From Larix kaempferi (lineage: Eukaryota > Streptophyta > Pinopsida > Pinales > Pinaceae): a stretch of DNA of 64,000 bases. Below the pieces are notes generated by a model. That model made no database searches. It was not told where the DNA came from and was given only the letters and a program-made list of their open reading frames with translations. The stretch covers positions 1,721,501-1,785,500 of the forward strand of contig BSBM01000261.1 in the NCBI GenBank assembly GCA_027924585.1, written 5' to 3'. Positions 12,001-23,430 of this stretch are shown here, piece by piece. Within the stretch, counting starts at the first letter, position 1. Each line of letters starts with the position of its first letter. A program made the translations under genes and the position numbers.

Positions 12001-13228
12001 TATCAATCATGGAATGTAAAACTTCCTTAAATTACTTCTTAGAATCTCCATGCGTCACCCAGAAAATGACTAACATGGTGCCTATGTGCCTTGTATGTGG
12101 CTTTCCACAAGTGTCTTATTTTTACATCGAAACTAAAATTTGGTTGTCAATAAATGCTCATCAACTTCACAACTTAGCTTGTAATGGTACTTCAAGTTCA
12201 TAATTGGCTTTTTGATCCCCCATTTGTCAATGATTATTCTTGTTAATCACTTGTTTGTTGATGAGTTACTTGTCAACCATGCTTCTATCGATCATGCCTT
12301 GACTGATGAGTCATATTGATGACTCTTCATTAATGAAATCTATGTCATGGATTGTCAACCATGCCTCTATTGGGCATGATTTTATCAATGAGTCTTATTG
12401 ATGACTCTTTGTTGATGAAATTAATGTCATGGATTCTTTTCGATGACCCAACTATTGAGGAATAATATGTCAGTGATTACCTTGTAGATGAGTCTCTATA
12501 TCAACAAGTCTTTTGTCAATTAATTATTCAACACTTCATTGAATTCCTTCATTGAATTCTATCTTTTTTTCCTTACTCCGGCCTTTGTCATAAATTTACC
12601 TTTGGCTTCTTCCATTCTTCAATCCAAATTTTGGATCACCTCACCCTACCCCCGTCATATGGTAGGACCCATGTATAACATCCCATCATATGAAAACATG
12701 AGCATAATCTCACCTCCCCCCTCACCCTCTATTAATATGAAGGAAACCCCATATGATGGCACTCACATTTGGAGGCATGAGAAAATGAAAATGGAGCATT
12801 AATTGGAAGAAACACCTACTGTGTTTGTGGTGTAATAATATAGACAAAATAAACAATGTCATAGGGTGGAGTCTGGGAACACATAAAAAGTACATGGAAT
12901 TTAAGTGAAGCGAGTTTGAACCATGTATACAACTTAGTGCATGAGTTCCCAACTTGAAAATATATGATGTATAAATGTCAAAATGGTCTTAATGATTTGG
13001 ATTAACCAAACCCTTTTTGGCACATTAACACTATTTGGCACCTACAACTTAACATATCATCTTTAAAGTTATACATATTTGACAAGAAACTTGAGCACTT
13101 GCAAGTGCAAATATTGCATACTTATAGATTAAAAAGTTTAACTTGAAGGAACTCCATGGATTTTGTAAATGACTATGAACTCATGATCCTAACAAAATAT
13201 TCAAAATTCATTTACCCTAATGGGTAAT
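9061..13228. other. Unassigned AT-rich region
   Basis: No gene is supported over these 4.2 kb. Two minus-strand stretches look faintly coding: 10310-10060 is Lys/Glu-rich (KRMEAEREHMRKIEAQQEDQ) and 11193-11005 is coiled-coil-like (FVNRLKLLEITMDKLEYC). Both could be gag N-terminal remnants like that at 8500-9060. The rest shows only short unrelated frames. A small imperfect repeat lies at 12262-12440. Confidence 0.4.
12262..12440. repeat. Imperfect 81-82-bp tandem duplication
   Basis: GTCAACCATGC-TTCTAT at 12272 recurs at 12354, and GATGACTCTT at 12319 recurs at 12400. The unit is rich in GATGA/TCATC steps. A shorter, weaker third copy may begin near 12480. Confidence 0.6.
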
Positions 13229-13241
13229 AATTGGCTCCAGC

Positions 13242-14719
13242 ATTCGCTTATAATTCTGCAGCTTTATATTTGGGCATCCCCATAACTCACAAAAGAACCT
13301 CACCTTCTTTCTGGTATCATACTATTGATAAAATAAAAAATAAAATTAACTCTTGGGGAACTCGTTGGTTAAACTTGGCTGGAAAAGTGACCTTAATCAA
13401 AGCTGTCCTTACATCCATTCCAGTCTTCATCGGTGCAATATTAATGGCCCCAATCTCTGTCATGAATTCCATTTGTATGGAGATTAGAAAATTTCTCTAG
13501 CAAGGGGGAAAAAATCATGGCAAGAAGTTTCATCTTGTCAATTGGAATGTCATCAAAGAAAATCACAAAAGAGGAGGTTTGGGAATCCGCAATCCAACTC
13601 TAATGAGTAAGGCCATGGGGGAAAAAATTGTCTGGAGAATGATAACTGGCAAAAAAAGAATGGTGGAAAGAGGCTATGAGGAAAAAGTATACTAGAGGAT
13701 CGAGACTAAGATGCCTGAACAATATGAAAGAGAAAAAAGGAACAACTATATGGAATCTTATGTCTTCTTCCGCAGGATTAATAAAAGACAATTTGTATTG
13801 GATCCTGGGCAATGGGAACAAAATCAATCTCTGGAAAGACAACATAAATGGAGATCAACCTCTTGGAGACATCCACTAAATCCAGAATGTCAAGCTTTGG
13901 CTACAAAATTCAGGCATCCAGAAGCTAGTAGATTTTGTAAATTGGACGCACTCAGGAAAATGGATGGAATGGAAGCAGATGGATCCTCTGGAAAATTTAG
14001 CAGAAACTTACAACACATTTCTTCATCTTCTACATGGGAAAGCCCCTATCAGCATTAGAGTTAAGGACAACAGAGGTTGGGGGAAAGTTGGAAGATACTC
14101 TGTCAAATCTGGACATGAATACCTCACTATAAACATAAATCCCACTCAAAAAAGATGGATGAGAGTCTGGAACTCAGACAACATTCCTAAGATCAACTAT
14201 TTTTATTGGCTCCTGGCTCACAACAAGCAGCTCATGGCAGAAAATCTTAAACTTCATGGAATTGAAGGTACTTCTAGGTGTCCATTGTGTCAAAATGCAG
14301 AAGAATGTTCCCAACATTTATTTCTCGAGTGCAATTATGCCAAACAAGTTTGGACTTCTGTCCTCGGGCCCCTCGCAAATTCCTCCACAATTCCCAGGCA
14401 TATGCAACAAATGATGGATAGATGGATAAACTCTATTCAGGGAGGAAGCAAGAACAAACCAACTTTGATAAGAATTTGGAAGTTACTTCCTATGAATATA
14501 TGTTGGCAGATCTGGTTGGAAAGAAACAAAAGAGTTTTTGAAGACAAAAAGAATGCCGAGCTCAGAATAGCTAATAAAGCCATCTCCTTTATTTATGAAT
14601 CTCCGAATGCTAAGGGGATAACAATTCCTCCTCAGGAAGCTCTAAACTGGAACGAATTCCAATGGTGTCAAAATTTTATCAAAGTGAGTTCTCTTCAGTC
14701 CAAAAGATCTAACCCATGA
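13242..14719 (+). pseudogene. LINE reverse transcriptase C-terminus with zf-RVT
   Basis: The sequence starts within the RT thumb/connection region: YLGIPI, KIKNKINSWGTRWLNLAGK, GGLGIRNP and LYWILGNGNKINLWKD are standard plant LINE landmarks. A stop at 13498 (TAG where Trp is expected before QGGK), a one-base insertion in an A-run near 13652, and a shift near 13880 break the frame. The final frame (13964-14719) carries the zinc motif CPLC-x8-QHLFLEC and the nearby W-x-x-x-NIPKINYFYWLLAH block. Nothing remains of the FADD catalytic box. The RNase H frame follows 22 bases downstream. Confidence 0.9.
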
Positions 14720-14741
14720 GTGGGAGATAAGGAAAGACAAG

Positions 14742-15215
14742 TTGTATTTTGAAAAATGGTGGAAGAATCAAGCAAGTTATACAATATTCTTCGATGGGGC
14801 TTCCAAATGGAACCCGGGGGAGGCAGGTGTGGGGGGGATCATTTACGATCCTGGAGGAAATAAAGTCGCAGATTTCTCTTGTGGACTAGGCATCAAAACA
14901 AATAATAAATCCGAGTGGTTGGCGATGTATCACTCCCTTGAAATAGCTTCCACCCTCAATTTGGGGAATCTACAGGTCTTTGGATACTATAGGCATGTCA
15001 TCCACACTATGAGGAATGGAACCACCTCAAGAGGTTCCAAGAGTCAAAGAGTTCGAAGAATAATCAAGTATCTCTCTCTCCCCAATGACACTAAATACTT
15101 TCATGTTCTGGGAGAGCTTAATCCCATAGCAGACAACTTGGAAAATATAGGAGCCTCTATGAAAAAAGGGCAAGTTAATCTTAACAATGTAAGAGGACAC
15201 CTTTTCATCCCCTAA
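14742..15215 (+). pseudogene. LINE RNase H domain
   Basis: This is a 157-residue open frame of RNase H type (RVT_3). FFDGASKWNPG carries the first catalytic Asp, NNKSEWLAM the catalytic Glu, and PIADNLEN the last Asp. The third acidic residue is lost: the usual GDS after LQVFG reads GYY. The domain would degrade the RNA strand during LINE reverse transcription. The frame is open but has lost a catalytic residue and an RT partner, so I call it a pseudogene. Confidence 0.85.
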
Positions 15216-15418
15216 TGGTTACAAGGAATATGGATTTTCTAACTTCTCTAAGGTTCTCAAAGAATCGACTCATTCCCCATAATGGAAGACAAGTTGGTCA
15301 AGTTCATGCATCTCCTTGGCCAACATGCCACCCTCCATGTGCTCTTCACATGGCTCTCTCAGCTCACATGCTCAAGCATTTAATGTTTTAGGCTCGTAGT
15401 GGGTTATCAGACTAAAAG

Positions 15419-15895
15419 ATGGACCATTTCCCCAATTCTCCAGTTTTCATTCTTGCTCTCGGACAACTTTGTTTATCCGACCTTGATTTCGACTCCTGGT
15501 TGACCTCAGAAGCTGGTGCGTCCTCCATTTTTCCGTCTATCTCAATTGACTGCAATATGGACGGGGTAAGAGAAGCTATCACCACGCTCAGTCAGCTCAC
15601 TGCGGAGGTAAAAACATACCTGTGCAGGACTTACTCTGCGGTTTGTACCATTGTTCGTTAGAATGAGGAATTGGCAGTGGAAAACAAATACATTCACTCC
15701 TGGCTCTCCTGCCAAGAGTCCAGAATGGATGATTTGGAACGAAACATCATTGAATTAATGGGAAAAGTGGACAGTATCAAGGAAGATACCTCTGTTTTCA
15801 TTAGCAAGTCACAACACAACCATGTTCAGGATGCCCCAACTGCAAATCAGGAAATGCTGGATGCTGCCTCGGTTCAACAACAGAATTTCGGTTAA
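15419..15895 (+). pseudogene. LINE 3' region with unassigned coding-like frame
   Basis: Between RNase H and the poly(A) tail the plus strand has two adjacent frames, 15419-15661 and 15671-15895, separated by a stop and a small shift. They read like one acidic, helix-rich protein of about 155 residues (DGVREAITTLSQLTAEVKTY, then MDDLERNIIELMGKVDSIKE). The second part looks like a coiled coil. I do not recognise it. It lies within the LINE borders, so it is either an extra 3' reading frame of this LINE family or transduced host sequence. 15900-16150 is the untranslated tail. Confidence 0.4.
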
Positions 15896-16509
15896 TGTCT
15901 TTTTCCATCAGGTTTCTTTGAATTTCAACTTTTGAATGTATTTTTTCCTACTGCTATGTAATCAGTTTGTAAGGGTTTATCCCAATGTTATGAACGTAAG
16001 TTATAGGAAGTTTAGATGCAAAGCTTACAGTGACACAAACTATTCCAAATTCTGCATTTTTCCCCTCCTAGAAGCAGAATGTTGGTTTCAAATTTTGTAA
16101 TGAATGGCTGTGCACAGCCTTTTATCTATATATACTCTCCTATGTTTCTGTTTAAAAAAAATAAAATTGGCTCTAGCTATAGGAAAAAGTACGTATAGTG
16201 TGTACAACAAAATCCTAGAACAAGCTTATATTGGGGCTATCCAGTCAAATTTAAAGGAACTCAAAGGATTCAAAAGTCAAATACATTTAAATGAAAGTAT
16301 ACCAAATAATAAAGGCAAACTATTTAACTTTGAAAAACCCCTAAATGCCTTAGACTCGAGTAGATTGGACTTGAAGCTAGAACCTAGGACTCCAGGAACT
16401 AAGGTTTGTCAAAACTAATATTTTGTACGAATAAATTGATTAGTTGTTGACCCATCTTCTTTAACATGAAATATTTTTTAATATTTTAATGTCAATTTGA
16501 CAGGGGACT

Positions 16510-18617
16510 AACAATAGGGATTGAAACTTCTAATGCGGTAAGGGACTTTGGTTCTTTATCCCACATTGATACGAACTTCCCTTTCTGGAAATTTATTAAG
16601 GTTTCCTTTTGTAAGAACGTTTAATTTTTATATGATTCCCTTGGAGTGACTATAATGCCTTTTCTCATTCTTCCTCCAACTTTAAAAGTTTCCAATATCT
16701 ACTTTACATGCTTGATATATCTTAATCTCGTAATATAGGTGTAGCTAATTCCAAAGCATTAGTTTCCAAATGAATTAGCATTACAACATCCTTTGTCTAT
16801 ATTAGAGTAAAAGGTTACTTACACATGCTATCATTCGAGGCTTTTATTGTTGTTTATAGTGCTTGAATAAGATTCTTAAATACATAACCCAATTGAATGG
16901 ATAACAATGTACTTGAATGTGAAACTAGGTTTTGAAGCAAAGGAATGGAGTTGGGAAGGAAGTAAGCCCCTTACCCAATGAAGTTGCAATCATTCTTTGT
17001 TGGAATGGGATAAAGATAAAACTTAAAAGACAACAACAACAATACAATGAATACAAATATTGATATAATGGTGGAGCAATGGTGGTGGCTTTCTCATCAC
17101 TACTCCATCAGACCGACTTCTATCAGCAACAAAAGAAAGGAAGTGTTTCCAACTTCAACAGTCTTGATTGCAAGCAAGTGCGAACATCTCTAACTTAAAG
17201 TAATTGTTCTCTTCTTAATTTGGATCAAGATTTTGTCACGGACTCTACTAATTCATTGTCATATGGATAATATTTTATAATATTGAGAATATGCATAAGC
17301 ATACAACAATATTTCTAACATGCAAAGAAAGAATCTACTAGTCTAGTATTCTATCCATACAAGCAACAATAATAAAAGTAAGAAACCAAAGACCATAGCA
17401 AATAAATGATACACCAGATATACGTGGTAAAACCCTAAATGGGGAAACATCCACGGGAAGGTATTGTCATCTTATTCTTAAAAAATATTCAATCTTACGC
17501 TTGAGCTCCACTCCACATACGCTTCACAACTTTACAATAATATTACAATGCAATATTCAACATATGCCCAAATGTTCTCCTTCACCTCTATTATATAACT
17601 AGAGGCATGGAAGGATAACATCCAAAATACATGTTGGGTAAATGATTTTCAACCTCCTTATAATGAATGGTAATATGAGAATATTTCTCCATGATGCATG
17701 TGGGATAACTCATTTTACTTAAGATTATAGTTATTTATGCCTTCCTTTGCTAGATAAGACATCTTACGACATCATAATAGACATTATTACACATGTAATA
17801 TTAAAATTACACATTCCAACATAATATTTTCAATATTGCTTGAAGAAAATTCCATACTTGCTACAAATCTCTATATATTCTCTTGAAACAAAAATATATC
17901 CATTATTTGTTATGAATTTTTTCTTTAGATCAAATCTTGACAAAATATTTACCTTGTGGTATTCAATGAATTTAGCATATGTTGGTTCCTCGATGGAAAA
18001 AGCCTATTGAAATTTCATGAAATACTTTGTAGCTATTAGAATAGAACGTCCCTTACTATACTTGGCAGAAATTAGCTCTACTATATCAAGGCCCATTGTA
18101 TAAACATATATTGACAAAAATGGGTTGTAAGGCATTGCAACTCTATATTTTTCCTTAAAAAATAATTGACGTCCAAGATACCTCTGACCATTTTATGAGA
18201 ATCTACAAACAAGATAAGCAAATAAAATCTAGCTCTAATAACCTTACTGTATATAACTAATGGAGAGAAATTTCCACCATAGATACCCTCATGCATCTCT
18301 CCTAGCATGCTTTCTACACTTGCTAGATTCAAAAACCTACGAAATAATCCATGAAAATCCCTTTTGAGTAACACATATGAAAAAAAAAGGGCATACTTGA
18401 TATCCTTTATCTTGAGAGATTGCCTTGGATTTTCATTAAGGTCATCAAGGATATTCCCATTCTTAAAGTAATAAATAATGTAATTGTACAGAGGATTGAG
18501 TGAAAGGGTTGAAGAAGATGGAAGGCCATTCAAGATCTCAAAACAACACTCGTATATTACCATTACAATTGCATATGATTTTGTAATTATCTTGCACAAA
18601 CCATGGACTTTAACCAC
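16510..18617 (-). pseudogene. Gypsy integrase, split by a solo LTR
   Basis: The zinc-binding N-terminus lies at about 18320-18080 (GEMHEGIYGGNFSP, then VIRARFYLLILF and a decayed CxxC). The catalytic core follows (GLDIVELISAKYSKGRSI, FITNNGYIF with the second Asp replaced by Asn). After the solo LTR the frame resumes at 17277 with KYYPYDNELVES, and the C-terminal part ends near 16510 (FQKGKFVSMWDKEPKSL). This is the integrase order of plant Tat/Athila-type gypsy. Many stops rule out function. Confidence 0.75.
17284..17821 (-). mobile_element. Solo LTR inside gypsy integrase
   Basis: The plus strand starts TGAGAATATGC and ends ACATTCCAACA; on the minus strand it starts TGTTGGAATGT and ends TCTCA. 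It is flanked by TAATAT at 17278-17283 and again at 17822-17827. The interior has copia-like LTR landmarks (TATATAATAG and a TTTCCCCATTTAGGG stretch on the minus strand). The host integrase frame breaks exactly here and resumes on the other side. No internal domain is present, so it is a solo LTR. Confidence 0.8.
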
Positions 18618-18689
18618 CTTCCATGGCTTAATATCTAAATTGTACCCTTGGAGCTTGGTTAACTAAATTTCTTGGGTTAGTTGAGCACC

Positions 18690-20960
18690 ATTTTCACTAG
18701 TGACATACATATGTAACAATATGAGCTAGGAGGATGTATGGTTTAAAATAAGATACAAATTACATCAAATACAAAGCTTGTTTTTCTACTAGGGATATTT
18801 GAGTTAATAATATTTCAATACTTCACTCATAAAGGCTATAGGAAATTCCCTTTTATCTACATCTTCGTACGTTAGCACAACACCTATGGTATCCTCAAAA
18901 GTGAATGAAAAAATGATGAAATTATCCTCCACAGTGGGGATGATCAAATAGGGGGAAAAGAGATAGTTATCTTAATATTACCGAAGGCTTGGTTAGCTTC
19001 TTTCATCCATTTTAAATATGCATCTTTTTAACAATGCATTAATTGGCTTAACAAGTAATGTATAGCTAGGTAGAAATATCCCGGGTGAAAACGCGAAGCT
19101 GGGAAACAATTCCGTGACAACGAAGTGAAAAAAAAAGAGGGTGTGCGGATGAACAAGGGAAAAAAAGTCAACCTCAAACTCTCGGCCATGAGTTTGAACC
19201 AATCATCGCGCTGCATTTTAAAAAAAACTCTCGGATGAGAGTTTGAACTAAAGTCTCGGCTGAGAGTTTGGAAGGTATTTTTCGGCCGAGAGTTTATGGT
19301 CAACAAAACCTGCGAAAATATCTGGCATCTTTTTGGAACCTGCAACTTCAGCAAGCCCAAACCCTTGCAAATTTTAAGTATTATTTGTTGGACTTGGAAG
19401 CAATGGATTCATCTCTGAATCTAGTTTCCAATGATATAATAATTGGTTCATTTTGATTTGAATTTCTATTTATTAATAATTTTTTTCTAAACCTTATCCT
19501 TTAAGAATTTTATTACTCTGAAAATCACCCAAAATAAAAATTCAATATCATAACAAAGGCAACACTAAAAAATTTGAAATTTCACAGAGATCATAATTGG
19601 CTCGTCCTCTTCAAAAGGGTACTTTTAGTTTTTCCAATAAGAGTCACATTTGAAAGAAAATGCGAAGACAAAAACCTATGTCGATAATGCACCATTTTAT
19701 GAACATATGTTGTTTCGATAAATAATAAAAAATAGTTCCCAAGTCTTAAAAAACTCAAAATATAGTCCACGATAAGCTGTAGTGTGTGTAGATTATGAAA
19801 CTACAATTTATTTCCCTAAAATGAATAACCATCTATCAAAAAACTGACGTCAACACAGGTCACTCATTATCTATACCTAAAATCTTCAAGTATATGCAGT
19901 TGGTTGACAACAAATTTGTTCCACAATATGTCCATAAAAAAAATTAAAAAATACGAGTAGAAAGCTAATTCAATTCTCTAAAACATTTGTGTTTACTTCA
20001 CGTTGAAATTCCTAAGGGAGATATGGGTTTGAAGAGGTCGAAGTTGAAAAACATAAAATTTAGCAGTTTTGTTTGTCAAAAACAAGCCAAAATTGTTGAC
20101 CCACAAAGTTTATTTTTCCAAAGAAGACCTTCTTTATCGTGGGTGGTTGAACTTCATGAATGGATTTCACTCTTTCAAGATCAACATAAACTTCCTCAGT
20201 GGTACAATATGTCTAAGAAGCTTACCCTTTATAACACAAAAAAAACTTTTTAAGATTTAAGGATATATCGAACTTTCTTCATTTTTTGAGGACTTGTCTA
20301 ACATGTTAACAATGTGTATCCCTCATCTTCAATGATACAATGATACAATAAGGTGACCATCCTAGTATGCTTGCACACCAATCCCCATCAAATCATCAAC
20401 AATGTTGTCCATTTATTTTGAAATGTAGCTCTAGTATTTTCCAATCCCAAGGGCATTTGAACATATGCAAATGTTGCTCAAGGCATGGTGAAAGTTATCT
20501 TATATCTATCAACTTTTTACACCACCACTTTTATCACTAGAGAACCATCAAAACATAACATAATTATTGACTCAACCATATGAGGACACCTTATTTTATT
20601 TTTTTAATACAACACACCATTATCACCATTATTTTTTATTTACAAGGACCAAGTTTTCCACCCATGCAAAGTGTTTCATTAGAACCATAATCTCAACATT
20701 CTAAAACTCCTCTGTTTCCTTTTTCATTAGAAACATAATCTCAACATTCTAAAACTCCTATGTTTCCTTTTTGCCCATTTGTTCCATCTTTGGATTCATT
20801 TTTCTCCATCTCTCTCTCTTAATAGTATCATATTTGGTTTAATAATGTTAATGTGATGGATAATCTTCACATCATCTATCTCCATATAATCACGGGTCTA
20901 GGAAAACGCTTCTTCATATTCATGAAATAGGTCAATGAAATGTGCCTTTTTTCCTTCCGT
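18690..20960 (-). pseudogene. Gypsy reverse transcriptase and RNase H, split
   Basis: The RT N-terminus is near 20960-20600 (FIDLFHEYEEAF, then a WVENLVLVNKK-like palm entry). The palm follows at about 20560-20280 (FAYVQMPLGLENTRATFQ) and the thumb at 20270-20100 (the HIV-LERVKSIHEV block, then FFGKINFV). Beyond the 1-kb insertion the frame resumes at 19080 (LPSYTLLVKPINALLKR). RNase H follows at 18980-18700 (FTFEDTIGVVLTYEDVDKRE, FPIAFMSE). The catalytic Asp pair cannot be read cleanly. The order and spacing are those of one gypsy pol. Confidence 0.75.
19081..20100. mobile_element. Unclassified about 1-kb insertion in gypsy RT
   Basis: The RT frame reads up to 20101 and resumes at 19080, so the intervening sequence is an insertion. 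Its edges read CCCGGGTGAAAAC on the left and, on the opposite strand, GTGGGTCAACAATT on the right: at most weak terminal inverted similarity. Near the left edge four copies of a CTCTCGGCYGAGAGTT-type palindrome occur (about 19176, 19228, 19252 and 19280). There is no coding capacity. The class (DNA transposon or LTR remnant) is undetermined. Confidence 0.5.
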
Positions 20961-21479
20961 ACGTGTTATTCTTAAGTTAATTTTTACATTATTCCTCTCA
21001 ATTCACATATTTATCACCATTGTTTGTTACACCTTTCAAGATGATGGTTCATCCTTGTATCTTGCTTCCCTAAACGAATCATCGTGGTAGAACATTAATT
21101 CTAATGATATTAACACTTATAAAAGGACAATATTTCCTTTCACCTACAATATGTTGTAGGCTTAATATTATTCACATATAGGAGGGATCTTAATCAACAT
21201 ATTGTTTGAACGCATGGGACTTTTTCCAAATTCATGTTCCTCCATGACTTTCATAAATATCAATACCTACTCATTATCATAAAAAAAATTCCAATTATGA
21301 AATTGATCGTGATCGAGAATGGAAAGTTTAAATCCTACCTCAACTTGAAAATCATGTATAGAAATATAGAGATGTGTACAAAACAATGATGCCAACATAA
21401 CAAGTGAAATTTCTCTATGATTATATTTTTATGAATATGTCTAGTTAAGAATAACAAGAATCCTTCAATTAGTTCCCAA

Positions 21480-21770
21480 ACATGCATACAATCTTAATAT
21501 AATATATCATCCTTGTGAGTGTGCTTTCTTCTTTGTTGGATTACAACCCATTGAGAATCTCCCATAACTAACAAATTAAGGATATTCATATACTGAGATT
21601 GTTGTAATCCCAAAATTACTACCTCATATTATGCTACATTGTTATTGCATTTGAATCACAATATATATGAAAATGGAATAAGCTTGCTTCTAGGATACTC
21701 ATATTTGAATACTGCTGCAAACCTTGTTTTAGCTCTTACTCCATTGAAATACATATTCCAAAAATCTCCA
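21480..21770 (-). pseudogene. Second RNase H (archaeal-type aRNH) upstream of RT
   Basis: The minus strand reads YFNGVRAKTRFAAVFKYEYP, LIPFSYIL, NNNVA-stop-YEVVILGLQQ and MGDSQWVVIQQ. These are the D, E and D blocks of the archaeal-type RNase H found in Tat gypsy elements, with the first Asp changed to Asn and a stop beside the Glu block. In the Tat order I know, this domain sits between RT/RNase H and integrase. Here it lies N-terminal to RT on the same strand. Rearrangement or two overlapping fragments could explain that. Confidence 0.65.
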
Positions 21771-22079
21771 AAATGTTTTCCATTGAAAAGGGGGTGAGGG
21801 ATTTGAATCTTTCTCGGTATCTAATATGCCATAAGCCCCCAATAAGAAATCTTTACCGATACAGAGACAAGTTGTTGTTGAATATTTCTAGGTTGTAAAT
21901 GTAACTGTTGCTTAACTTCTCTTAAAATATTCATCGTGGTATTTATACAAGTTATTATCATGTGGATTACATTTGTCAATATGTACACACTTGTTACATT
22001 GGACCATCATATTCTTAAAATCACACTTGTTACATTGGACCATCATATTCTTAAAATCATGCCATAAGAAGTTCATAGG

Positions 22080-23430
22080 TCCATAATAATGAGAATAAAG
22101 ACAATATGAATTTGTGTGGCCGACCTTATTTTGGCAGAAATAACTTTGGCCTCACAAACAATAGGGATAGGTTGAGAATCAATGGAAAAACTACTATATC
22201 TAACTTCATAATATTTTATATATTACAACCCCATTGAATGCATGGCATATATATGCATGACATTATTTGCAATGTCATTATCTACCATGTAATTATGTAT
22301 AAGGAAATCCTCACTATCCACAATAATGGAAAATGGAGGAAGCTTCTTTGGACGAAATTGAACTAACATGCTTAGGGGTGCTTGTGTGTAATTTTCAATA
22401 ACAGATATTTGTGCATTGTCTTTATCATGTCCCTTTATCACCCTATCTAAAATATCTTTCTCTTGAGGTATCTTCATTTGATATAATGATATGTCTATTG
22501 GGATGTACATTAAATCATTGACCATATTTTGATTAGCAGTACGTTACCTTTGAACAACATGCTATCTATGAATATGTTGTTGAAGTCTTATATAATTCAT
22601 GGTAGGATGCATGACTTCATTCACTTTATTAGTCCTTGGGGCCATGGGTGTATGTTGACCATCAATTATTGGGATTATCTTTGCTTTATATGGTTCAATG
22701 ACCACCTTATTCACGTAAGGAGTCTTTGGAGCCTTTCGTTTATCTTGTGATTTGGTTTGAATGGAGGTCTTGCTCTACCTCTATAAGCATTATTTCAAGG
22801 AAAATGATTTCATCATCAACCTCATGTTTCACATTACGAATCCAAGTAATAACATCATGATTCTCATTTTACAAACTTTCTTCTTAAAGGATCCCAATAT
22901 ATCTCAAATATCCAACACACATGTTTGTATCACCATTATCTTGGTAGAAGATGCCAAAAAAGTTGATCACAATAGCTCTAACCATAAAAAGTCCTCAATG
23001 TTCCCAATGCTACTAGGAGAGTTCAAACATTGACAAAGAAGATGTGTACTTCAACATATTTGACTCTAGAATTTTTATGGTTTTACAGTATTTTTCTTTG
23101 CCTCAATACTCGTTGTGTTATCAAAATATACAATTCTCTAAACTCTTAAGCTAGTTTTTGAGTAGTTCTTTGGGACCCCTCTTGGCATTGATATATTCAA
23201 AGTCCTAGGTGGATGTGGTTATTGTTATTATCTTGAATTTTATTTCTTTAACTATTGACATCCCCTGGACATTCCGGTGACATGAAAATGCACATTTCAC
23301 CAAGTCATGAATGTTCTCCAAATGTGTAGAAAACATTGTCATTTTCTTCATTGTCTCTTTAAATCCCCCCTCTAGATATTGGTAGTTATTATTCAAGTTT
23401 TGATATGCAACATTATGAAAATTCATGCTT
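22080..23430 (-). pseudogene. Gypsy gag and aspartic protease region
   Basis: The longest open part (22525-22223) reads MVNDLMYIPIDISLYQMK and later YMVDNDIANNVMHIYAMH, corresponding to the protease active-site block (D-N/S-G-A, then NNVMP) of Tat-like polyproteins. It is followed by GLKYxKYYE- and MDLxTSYGMIL-like blocks to about 22080. Upstream, 22760-22530 reads a charged linker (KTPYVNKVVIEPYKAKII). 23040-22790 has gag-like blocks (ITWIRNVKHEVDDEIIFLE), and 23426-23205 reads NFHNVAYQNLNNNYQYLEGG. Stops and frame changes are frequent. Confidence 0.6.

Larger units (their letters stand above)
13242..16164 (+). mobile_element. 5'-truncated LINE (plant L1-like, RNase H-bearing)
   Basis: The element contains the C-terminal part of a non-LTR reverse transcriptase, a zf-RVT zinc motif and an RNase H domain. 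It ends in an A-rich tail (TTTAAAAAAAATAAA, 16151-16165). It is flanked by a 13-bp direct repeat, AATTGGCTCCAGC at 13229-13241 and AATTGGCTCTAGC at 16165-16177, with one mismatch. That is the target-site duplication and fixes both borders. The endonuclease and catalytic RT core are missing through 5' truncation, as is typical of LINE insertion. Confidence 0.9.

Noticed and set aside
16104-16418. 104-codon plus-strand frame
   Set aside because: It spans the LINE tail and the target duplication, so it cannot be an ancestral gene. The downstream part is unrecognised.
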